Made by a program: the position numbers and the translations under genes | Shown here: one piece after another, positions 1-5,395 of the stretch | Position numbering within the stretch: the first letter of the stretch is position 1 | Layout: every line of letters starts with the position of its first letter | Assembly (NCBI GenBank): GCA_002432095.1 | Contig: DJFQ01000261.1 | Location: forward strand, 1 to 6,967 | Length of the DNA stretch: 6,967 bases | Direction of reading: 5' to 3' | Source of the DNA: Marinagarivorans sp. UBA5868 | GTDB taxonomy: Bacteria; Pseudomonadota; Gammaproteobacteria; Pseudomonadales; Cellvibrionaceae | The notes under the pieces: model-generated | Seen by the model: the letters and a program-made list of their open reading frames with translations, nothing else | The model's database searches: none | Told to the model about the DNA's origin: nothing

Positions 1-2
1 GG

Positions 3-221
3 CGGGCGGAGCGACGTGAGCAGGCTCAGGGTCAGCAGGAAGCCCGCCGAGAAATACAAACCCGGCGCGCGGAAACCCAACCCCGCCAGGAACGAGTGCA
101 GCCTCGTCAGGAGCGGGCCCAGCCTGAGCGTCCGCAGCAGGAACAACGCCGCTTTGAGCATTCGCGACCACAGCGGGAGAGTCCACGTCCCGAGCGAGAA
201 CAACGTCGCTTTGAGCGCTGA
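3..221 (+). CDS. C-terminal end of an Arg/Glu/Gln/Pro-rich protein (5' partial)
   Basis: The last 72 codons of a gene that begins left of the window, ending in TGA at 219-221. The product is almost entirely R, E, Q, P and A, with short repeats: RQERVQP followed by RQERAQP (84-104 and 105-125), and EQRRFE occurring twice 57 bases (19 codons) apart. Three frames compete here. I chose this one because the 21-bp tandem copies differ mainly at third positions (CGC/CGT, GAA/GAG, CGA/CGG) and the later repeat differs only by CGC/CGT, so the amino acids are kept. Another frame (GTG at 16 to TAA at 228) is also open, but its product lacks this repeat conservation. Basic/acidic Gln-rich tails like this occur on several secreted or periplasmic hypothetical families, for example DUF3300-like proteins. 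The family cannot be named from the tail alone. A terminator follows immediately. Confidence 0.6.
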   Translation, partial: RAERREQAQGQQEARREIQTRRAETQPRQERVQPRQERAQPERPQQEQRRFEHSRPQRESPRPEREQRRFER

Positions 222-226
222 GCGAT

Positions 227-260
227 AAAAAAGGCCGGGCAAATCCCGGCCTTTTCTTTT
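227..260. terminator. Rho-independent terminator, probably bidirectional
   Basis: A perfect 7-bp stem GGCCGGG (233-239) / CCCGGCC (245-251) encloses the loop CAAAT. A run of A lies on the left (227-232) and TTTTCTTTT on the right (252-260). On the plus strand it ends the Arg/Glu/Gln-rich gene whose TGA is at 219-221. On the minus strand the A-run reads as six U after the same stem, so it can also end the gene whose stop is at 280-282. The convergent arrangement fits a shared terminator. Confidence 0.9.
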
Positions 261-279
261 GCTTCACATTAATACACGT

Positions 280-1380
280 CTAATTTTTTTTAATGAATCT
301 AAATAATATCGCAATGGACAGAATAGCCAGGGCAAATAGTCCGAGACTTTTCATCCAAAATGATTGTTTATCTGCGGCTTGTAGTTGTGGTGAGTTTTCG
401 CGATAGATTGTTTTCGGTTCGCCTGCGATAGGAGCAGGTTTCGTAATTGGAGGCACAGGTGGCTGTCCTCCCGGCGCCAGCGCCACCGTCACCGAATTAC
501 CAATGTCCTCAGGAGAAGCATCCTCCTTTGATTCGCTTTGGGGTGGCTCTTCTGCACGATTAGCTGGAGATAAAAATGGCTTATCGATTTCAGCCGTCTC
601 TACTGAATTTTGCAGGTGATCACCATCAGAAAGTCCGAGGCTTTGCACACGACTTGATAACACTCCACCAAAATCCTCCGCCTGCACCAGATCGTCATTC
701 ATATCAGACTCCTCCGCGTGCTCTGCACCAGCCGTGTCATCAAGATAGGAGTCGTCACCCAAATCGCGATCGTAGCCTCTACCCGGCTGCTCATCAGTCA
801 GAGGCTCGGAATCGCGTTCCTTCTGAATAGTGAATTTTTCGCCCATATTGTGATTCCGCAGATCATCATGTTCTATCGGAGATCGAACCTGCAAACTTCC
901 ATCGGCATTAAACATCAGAGTTTGCCCATTTTCATTCACGATCAAACCATTGATAAAGCGAAAACGACCTCGACTGCATCCCACCAGCGGACATTCAAAA
1001 TGTGTATTTCCTGTAACGAACAGAATGTCGTGCTCGCCTGGGTCGAACAGAGGATAATTTGGCAACATTAAAATCTCGTCTCCATGCCCCGTCGGCCCAC
1101 CTAAAAATCGTAGTGTTAATTCGGTGCCCGAATACGAGCCCTTAATGATCTTTTCCACACTATAGGTAACAAATGTATATGGCAGGCCGGCATCCGTGCT
1201 GCCACCAACTGGCTCCGAATGGCGATACGTGACCTTCTGAACCGTCCCTTCGAAAACAAATGCCGCCTCCCTCAACATGGCGTCCAGCGCAATATCCTCA
1301 GCCCTTGCCTGCTGACAGAAAATTGAAAGGAAAAAAGAAAAGAATAGTGTTGTGACGATTTGATAAGAATTCTTCAACAT
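280..1380 (-). CDS. Secreted, C-terminally membrane-anchored protein of unknown function
   Basis: A 366-residue protein I do not recognise by name. I start it at ATG 1378-1380 rather than the in-frame ATG at 1468-1470. From there the first 27 residues form a clean Sec signal peptide (MLKN, hydrophobic FFSFFLSIF, cleavage after ARA), whereas the longer start would put 30 polar residues before it and overlap the upstream gene. The ribosome site is weak (AGG about 12 bases upstream). Residues about 28-165 form a beta-rich domain with the patterns AAFVFEGTVQKV, TFVTYSVEKIIKGSYSG and FDPGEHDILFVTG, plus two cysteines (130 and 135, ECPLVGC). Residues about 188-237 are strongly acidic, and about 300-323 are Pro-rich (GGQPPVPP). 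A hydrophobic helix (about 342-361) ends in RFIKKN, so the body should lie outside the inner membrane with a short cytoplasmic tail. It is not a clear GlyGly- or PEP-CTERM signal. It follows the metalloprotease gene by 67 bases on the same strand, suggesting a functional pair. The N-terminal pattern loosely recalls netrin/TIMP-like domains (inference). Confidence 0.8.
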   Translation of the reverse strand: MLKNSYQIVTTLFFSFFLSIFCQQARAEDIALDAMLREAAFVFEGTVQKVTYRHSEPVGGSTDAGLPYTFVTYSVEKIIKGSYSGTELTLRFLGGPTGHGDEILMLPNYPLFDPGEHDILFVTGNTHFECPLVGCSRGRFRFINGLIVNENGQTLMFNADGSLQVRSPIEHDDLRNHNMGEKFTIQKERDSEPLTDEQPGRGYDRDLGDDSYLDDTAGAEHAEESDMNDDLVQAEDFGGVLSSRVQSLGLSDGDHLQNSVETAEIDKPFLSPANRAEEPPQSESKEDASPEDIGNSVTVALAPGGQPPVPPITKPAPIAGEPKTIYRENSPQLQAADKQSFWMKSLGLFALAILSIAILFRFIKKN

Positions 1381-1414
1381 ATATTCAGAGTGCCTGTTAA
1401 CTTCCGTTAACGTT

Positions 1415-1440
1415 AAAAACGCCCCTCGCTCCGAAGGGCG
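1415..1440 (-). terminator. Terminator-like hairpin after the metalloprotease gene
   Basis: Read on the minus strand, CGCCC and GGGCG pair (1436-1440 with 1420-1424). The stem continues past one mismatch for three more pairs (1426-1428 with 1432-1434), and TTTTT (1415-1419) follows directly. It starts 7 bases after the protease stop codon (1448-1450) and lies 35 bases before the next gene's ATG. It would end or attenuate the protease transcript, so the downstream gene may be made from read-through or from its own unseen promoter. Confidence 0.7.
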
Positions 1441-1447
1441 TAGAAAC

Positions 1448-2530
1448 TCAGTTGATCCGAATACCGACATACGTCCAGTTGTTTAACTCTGTGGTTTCCG
1501 CATGTTCATTCAATGAGTCTATTTTGACGCCGAGATAATAGGTGACGCCACTGGTCAGGTTGTTTGGGATTGTTACCGGAAAGGCTTTAGTCCACGTATA
1601 GGTTGCCGGCAAACTCATATCGATTCGGCCACCAATATCTAAATCCGCCGAGTTGATAATATTGTCGGTGGAAAGCAGAAAATCGACATCAAAAATGCGC
1701 GAAGTATTGCCGTTATTTTCATAGGTAAACTCAACCTGCACAGACTGACCTTTATTCACCCTGTAGACCGGCTCGCCGCTAACGGTGTTAGACGCCAACA
1801 CGCTGCCAGCTGAATTCAACACGCGTGTCCTTCCGTGGGAAGCATAGCCATCTGAAGATCCCGTACGACGCCAATGAGAAACCGACAGATCGCTAAAACT
1901 GGTGCTGCCGTAAAGCGTCAAGAGTCCTTTGGATGCATCAGGCCCCAAATAAGGACGAAGTGTAGTGCCGTTTGCATGCACAAAATTCCAATCGGTACCC
2001 ATTATGCTTTGGGTATCACTGGTGTGATCCAAACCTAACGTATGGCCGAGCTCGTGAATTAAAGTGTTTTCCAGCGGCCGCCAGCCTCCTCCGTACGAGA
2101 GTGAGGAAGATTTTGTTGAGCCATTTTGTGTCCAATTATGAGATGCACTATTGCTGATACGAATGTCCGAGGAAACTAATATCCCGTTGGCGCAATCCCA
2201 GTGCTGCGGTGCATCGGCAGGTGCGGTGATGGTGCTGGTCCACCAAACTTCGTTCTCGCCATTATTTAATGCCACACTGGTTTCATTCCATTGCACACTC
2301 CCACGAATTTTAGATGGGTTTTGATTGGTTTTGGTGACTGCATTTGATGCCGGCGTGCGCCATATAGAACCCACGGGGAAGCCGGTCTGATCAAAGCGAT
2401 AGAGCACGCTCATATTATTCCGCTTGATCTGCTTGCCATTACAAGTGAAAAAAGTAGCGGCGGTCGCATGCTCGACTATGCCGGCAAAAAGAAGTGAAAA
2501 AAAAATGTATTTTTTGACAGAAATTTTCAT
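1448..2530 (-). CDS. Secreted matrixin-like zinc metalloprotease with CARDB-like C-terminal domain
   Basis: A 360-residue predicted extracellular or periplasmic zinc endopeptidase of the metzincin/matrixin type (M10-like). The start is ATG 2528-2530, preceded by AAGGA five bases upstream and followed by a signal peptide (MKISVKKYIFFSLLFAGIVEHATA, cut near residue 24). The in-frame ATG at 2618-2620 would only add a polar leader. The catalytic motif HELGHTLGLDH has zinc ligands H159, H163 and H169 and general base E160. SIMG, with M177, forms the Met-turn. There is no visible propeptide and no cysteine-switch motif. The mature protein has only two cysteines (C30, C113), which could form a disulfide. 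Residues about 250-358 look like a CARDB/Ig-like beta-sandwich, with NKGQSVQVEFTYENNGN and ending DSLNEHAETTELNNW, a typical CARDB tail that may bind polymer or cell surface. The anchored protein gene follows downstream. The substrate is unknown. Confidence 0.9.
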   Translation of the reverse strand: MKISVKKYIFFSLLFAGIVEHATAATFFTCNGKQIKRNNMSVLYRFDQTGFPVGSIWRTPASNAVTKTNQNPSKIRGSVQWNETSVALNNGENEVWWTSTITAPADAPQHWDCANGILVSSDIRISNSASHNWTQNGSTKSSSLSYGGGWRPLENTLIHELGHTLGLDHTSDTQSIMGTDWNFVHANGTTLRPYLGPDASKGLLTLYGSTSFSDLSVSHWRRTGSSDGYASHGRTRVLNSAGSVLASNTVSGEPVYRVNKGQSVQVEFTYENNGNTSRIFDVDFLLSTDNIINSADLDIGGRIDMSLPATYTWTKAFPVTIPNNLTSGVTYYLGVKIDSLNEHAETTELNNWTYVGIRIN

Positions 2531-2567
2531 ATGATTCCTTTGCTTTTCCGTTGATGAAATGAGTCCT

Positions 2568-2587
2568 ATAGATAACGCGGTATCTAT
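2568..2587. promoter_or_regulatory. 20-bp near-perfect inverted repeat in the metalloprotease 5' leader
   Basis: ATAGATA (2568-2574) and TATCTAT (2581-2587) are perfect inverted arms around ACGCGG. Only the innermost flanking pair (2575/2580) mismatches, so 18 of 20 positions are symmetric. It lies 37 bases upstream of the protease ATG, just downstream of the predicted start of transcription. It could be a repressor operator or an RNA hairpin in the leader. I cannot assign a regulator family. Confidence 0.45.
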
Positions 2588-2603
2588 TCCCTCGGCGCGC
2601 ATT

Positions 2604-2631
2604 CTTATCCCGCACCGCAACTAGAAGTCAA
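2604..2631 (-). promoter_or_regulatory. Candidate sigma70 promoter of the metalloprotease gene
   Basis: On the minus strand, TTGACT (2626-2631; five of six consensus bases) is followed after 16 bases by GATAAG (2604-2609; four of six). This predicts transcription from about 2597 with a leader of roughly 65 bases. The match is moderate and is not supported by anything beyond position and sequence. Confidence 0.35.
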
Positions 2632-2661
2632 ATGAATCTTCTGCTAACAGCATTAATTATT

Positions 2662-2676
2662 GTCAGTTATTCTGAC
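2662..2676. promoter_or_regulatory. Short inverted repeat upstream of the protease promoter
   Basis: GTCAG (2662-2666) and CTGAC (2672-2676) are perfect inverted arms around TTATT. The centre is about 72 bases upstream of the predicted protease transcription start, a spacing usual for an upstream activator site. The arms are short, so chance occurrence is quite possible. Confidence 0.25.
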
Positions 2677-2702
2677 GGGAGATGTTCCCCGGCAATGGAT
2701 CG

Positions 2703-2720
2703 CTATATTTCGAAATATAG
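2703..2720. promoter_or_regulatory. Perfect 18-bp palindrome upstream of recQ, candidate operator
   Basis: CTATATTTCGAAATATAG is fully self-complementary with no spacer. It sits 132 bases upstream of the recQ ATG and about 106 bases upstream of the predicted protease start, within the only divergent promoter region of the window. A symmetric AT-rich site of this length fits a dimeric regulator. It does not match the LexA, Fur, FNR or CRP consensus as I know them, so the regulator is unknown. Confidence 0.45.
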
Positions 2721-2852
2721 GCAGCTTTACTATCTACCCTTATCGGTTTGATCCGGGGCGAGTGTGGAGAAACCATCTTGGCGGCCGCCGATCAAAATTC
2801 GACCACATCAATTGCAGGTGCGTCACAGCGTGCAAGGCTTTAAACTTCGCGC

Positions 2853-5006
2853 ATGAGTGAAGCCCTCCATATTCTGCAAAACACTTTCGGCTACCCTGCA
2901 TTCCGCGGCGAGCAAGAGGCGATCGTCGACACCGTTTGCGGCGGTGGCGATGCGCTGGTGCTGATGCCCACCGGCGGCGGCAAATCCCTTTGTTATCAAA
3001 TTCCTGCCCTAGTGCGCGAGGGTATTGGCGTCGTGATTTCGCCGCTCATCGCCCTGATGCAAGATCAAGTAAATGCCCTGGCCCAGCTGGGTATTTCCGC
3101 CGCGTGTTTGAATTCCAGTTTGAGCCAGGAAGAGCAGTGGGCAGTGGAACAAGGGCTGCGGCGGCAGCAGATAAAATTGCTCTACATCGCTCCGGAACGG
3201 CTGATCCAGCCGCGAATGCTGGATTTATTGCACACCTTCCCAATCGCATTGTTCGCCATTGATGAAGCCCACTGTGTCTCGCAATGGGGACATGACTTCC
3301 GCTCCGATTATCTGGAGTTGAGTCTTCTGCACGAGCAATTCCCACACGTACCACGCATCGCCCTCACTGCTACCGCCGACACACGCACTCGCAATGAAAT
3401 TGTCCGTCGTTTGCAATTGGGCGAAGCTCGCCAGTTCGTCGCCAGCTTTGATCGACCCAATATCCAATACCGGATTGAGCCCAAACAGGATGCGCGACAA
3501 CAACTGCTGCGTTTTCTGCGCACCGAGCACCCGGAAGACGCGGGCATTGTGTATTGCCTTTCGCGCAAGAAGGTGGACGAAACCGCTCACTGGTTACAAC
3601 AACAAGGATTCAATGCCCTGCCCTATCATGCTGGCCTGTCCAGCGCGCAGCGGTATGACCATCAAATGCGCTTTTTGCGTGATGACGGGGTGGTTATGGT
3701 GGCCACTATCGCCTTCGGCATGGGCATCGATAAACCGGACGTGCGCTTTGTTGCCCACCTAGATTTACCGAAAAGCATTGAGTCCTATTATCAAGAAACC
3801 GGCCGCGCCGGGCGCGATGGCGCTGCGGCCACCGCCTGGATGGTATACGGCGTTCAGGATGTACTGAAATTGCGGCAAATGCTGGCTCAATCGCCGGGTT
3901 CGGAGGAGCACAAACGTATCGAGCGGCAACGCCTGGATACCATGCTGGGTCTTTGCGAAATCACCTCCTGTCGCCGCCAGGCATTGCTTGCCTATTTCAG
4001 CGAGCACTTGCAAAACCCTTGCGGAAATTGTGATACCTGCCTTAATCCGGTGGAAACCTTTGACGGTAGCGTGGTCACGCAAAAAGCGCTGAGTTGCTGT
4101 TATCGCAGCGGGCAGAAATTTGGGGTGAATCATCTGGTGGATATTTTACTGGGGAAAAAGACCCCCAAAGTGGAACAATTCGGCCATCAATCCCTGAGCA
4201 CGTTCGGCATAGGGGCGGAATTGGATGCGGGCCAATGGCGCTCGGTGTTCCGCCAACTCGCGGCACGGGGCTATCTGCAGGTTGATATGGAAGGTTTTGG
4301 TGGCATTATGCTGACGGAAAAATGTCGCCCGCTGCTAAAAGGCGAAGAGACCATCCAACTGCGGCGCGAAAGCAAAACCAGTGTAAGTAAAACCCGCGAG
4401 CGTAACGCCAATCGTATTGCCGTTGGCAACGGGGCAGACAAAGCACTTTGGGAGCGGCTGCGGGAATTACGCAAGCAACTCGCTCAGGAACAAGGGGTGC
4501 CGCCATACGTTATTTTTCACGATGCTACTTTGATGGAGCTGGTGAGATTGCAACCAGACGATGAAGCAGCCATGGGCGCAATTTCAGGAATAGGTCAAGG
4601 CAAACTCGACCGTTACGGCAAACCTTTTCTCCAAGTCATCGCTCAACACAAACAAAGCCTGAATAACAATGCGTCCGAAGCAGACACGTCTGTGCGCACC
4701 ACGGACTTTGAAACTTTAAAATTGTTGCACGAAGGAAAGTCCATTGATGATATCGCAACGATTCGTCAACTCTCCGTTAACACGGTCTATTCGCATGCTG
4801 CATCGTTGATCGGGCAAGGTCATCTGCGCCTGGAAGACGTGGTGAAAGTTTCTCGAGAAGAAATGAATCTTATTACTGATGTGATGCTGAGTCACACAGA
4901 GGAACCCTTCAAGTTGAAGCCAATATTCGACGAGTTGGGCGGCGTTTATGATTACAACCTGCTGCGATGTATTTACGCCTCATTACAAAATGAAACCGCC
5001 GGTTAA
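2853..5006 (+). CDS. recQ: ATP-dependent DNA helicase RecQ
   Basis: A complete 717-residue superfamily 2 helicase that unwinds DNA 3' to 5' in recombinational repair (RecF pathway, with RecJ, SSB and topoisomerase III in known systems). Visible motifs are Walker A TGGGKS (40-45), DEAH (137-140), the aromatic-rich loop SQWGHDFR (143-150) and motif [12 protein letters not shown] (314-323). The zinc site has four cysteines (C373, C390, C393, C396). A winged-helix RQC region spans about 405-500, and an HRDC domain about 525-600 ([29 protein letters not shown]). Residues about 612-710 form an added helix-turn-helix region like the HTH_40 family ([25 protein letters not shown]). This makes the protein about 110 residues longer than the E. 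coli enzyme, as in other long RecQ proteins. The ATG at 2853 is fixed by an in-frame TAA at 2841 and by alignment with the E. coli N-terminus. No good Shine-Dalgarno is present. The stop overlaps the convergent receiver gene. Confidence 0.98.
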   Translation: MSEALHILQNTFGYPAFRGEQEAIVDTVCGGGDALVLMPTGGGKSLCYQIPALVREGIGVVISPLIALMQDQVNALAQLGISAACLNSSLSQEEQWAVEQGLRRQQIKLLYIAPERLIQPRMLDLLHTFPIALFAIDEAHCVSQWGHDFRSDYLELSLLHEQFPHVPRIALTATADTRTRNEIVRRLQLGEARQFVASFDRPNIQYRIEPKQDARQQLLRFLRTEHPEDAGIVYCLSRKKVDETAHWLQQQGFNALPYHAGLSSAQRYDHQMRFLRDDGVVMVATIAFGMGIDKPDVRFVAHLDLPKSIESYYQETGRAGRDGAAATAWMVYGVQDVLKLRQMLAQSPGSEEHKRIERQRLDTMLGLCEITSCRRQALLAYFSEHLQNPCGNCDTCLNPVETFDGSVVTQKALSCCYRSGQKFGVNHLVDILLGKKTPKVEQFGHQSLSTFGIGAELDAGQWRSVFRQLAARGYLQVDMEGFGGIMLTEKCRPLLKGEETIQLRRESKTSVSKTRERNANRIAVGNGADKALWERLRELRKQLAQEQGVPPYVIFHDATLMELVRLQPDDEAAMGAISGIGQGKLDRYGKPFLQVIAQHKQSLNNNASEADTSVRTTDFETLKLLHEGKSIDDIATIRQLSVNTVYSHAASLIGQGHLRLEDVVKVSREEMNLITDVMLSHTEEPFKLKPIFDELGGVYDYNLLRCIYASLQNETAG

Positions 5007-5015
5007 TTCGCCGGC
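4998..5015. repeat. Small inverted repeat over the shared recQ/receiver stop codons
   Basis: GCCGG (4998-5002) and CCGGC (5011-5015) pair around an 8-base loop that contains TTAA, where both convergent stop codons lie. Neither strand has a real T-run after the stem, so I do not call it a terminator. It may be a weak bidirectional pause or an RNA 3'-end structure, or simply chance. Confidence 0.35.
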
Positions 5016-5395
5016 AGAATTTCCGCAAGTTTTGTCTCTATGTCACTCATATTCAACGGCTTATACATAATGTGACAACCCGGAATTTCCCGCACCGCAT
5101 CTTTGATAAATTTTTCTTGAGATCCCGTGAGTACAATAGCTGGCAGCCCCGGAGTGCGCTCCCGCACCTCCTTGATCAATTCCACACCATTGATGTCCGG
5201 TAAATAATAATCCGTGATAATCACATCAAAATGGTTTACTTGATCCCACTGACGCAACAGCTCGGTGCCCGTGTGATAACACGCGATGCGATAATCGAGC
5301 ATCTCAAACAAGGTTTTCCACACGCGTGCAAGGGCGTGGTCATCTTCCACCAATAATACCGACGGAGAACTTTGAGGACGCTCTAGTGATGTCAT
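5003..5395 (-). CDS. Single-domain response regulator (receiver only)
   Basis: A 130-residue CheY-like receiver domain and nothing else. The acidic pocket is E17-D18-D19 (LLVEDDH), the phosphoacceptor is D62 ([15 protein letters not shown]), the switch Thr is T90 (IVLTGS), and the conserved Lys is K112 in YKPL. The residues needed for phosphorylation are all present, and there is no DNA-binding or enzymatic output domain. Its ATG (5393-5395) overlaps the TGA of the histidine kinase (5392-5394) as ATGA, so the two are probably translationally coupled and the kinase is the likely phosphodonor. A GGA a few bases before the ATG is a weak ribosome site. Output could be by protein contact or as an intermediate in a phosphorelay. 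Its stop overlaps the recQ stop from the other strand. Confidence 0.95.
   Translation of the reverse strand: MTSLERPQSSPSVLLVEDDHALARVWKTLFEMLDYRIACYHTGTELLRQWDQVNHFDVIITDYYLPDINGVELIKEVRERTPGLPAIVLTGSQEKFIKDAVREIPGCHIMYKPLNMSDIETKLAEILPAN

Larger units (their letters stand above)
2531..2852. other. Divergent intergenic region between the metalloprotease gene and recQ
   Basis: These 322 bases separate two divergent genes, and no convincing coding region was found. An open frame at 2660-2860 has no ribosome site and no recognisable product, and it runs into the recQ start. The region holds a candidate minus-strand promoter and three dyad symmetries, each listed separately. No good sigma70 promoter for recQ was found. 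Weak candidates lie around TTTCGA (2708-2713) and TATCTA (2731-2736), 17 bases apart, overlapping the 18-bp palindrome. Confidence 0.75.

Noticed and set aside
16..228. Open frame of 70 codons on the plus strand with a GTG start
   Set aside because: It overlaps the repeat-rich tail in another frame. The repeat copies vary at third positions of the frame ending at 221, not of this one, and the product has no recognisable features.
576..1071. Two plus-strand open frames opposite the anchored-protein gene (576-830 and 718-1071)
   Set aside because: They are antisense to a gene with a clear signal peptide and membrane anchor, have no ribosome sites, and give no plausible product.
1378..1470. Longer N-terminus for the anchored protein starting at ATG 1468-1470
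   Set aside because: It would bury the signal peptide 30 residues in, run through the terminator hairpin and overlap the end of the protease gene.
2528..2620. Longer N-terminus for the metalloprotease starting at ATG 2618-2620
   Set aside because: It would put 30 polar residues before a good signal peptide, whereas the ATG at 2528-2530 has a clear AAGGA site five bases upstream. The longer start also overlaps the predicted promoter.
2780..2789. Palindrome GGCGGCCGCC upstream of recQ
   Set aside because: Short and GC-rich, and its GCGGCCGC core also occurs inside the protease gene, so chance is a sufficient explanation.
2660..2860. 66-codon plus-strand open frame in the divergent intergenic region
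   Set aside because: No ribosome site, no recognisable motif, and it overlaps the recQ start. The region is better explained as regulatory DNA.
3046..4506. Several minus-strand and alternate-frame open frames within recQ
   Set aside because: All lie inside the strongly conserved RecQ coding region and give no recognisable protein. They are frame shadows of GC-rich coding DNA.
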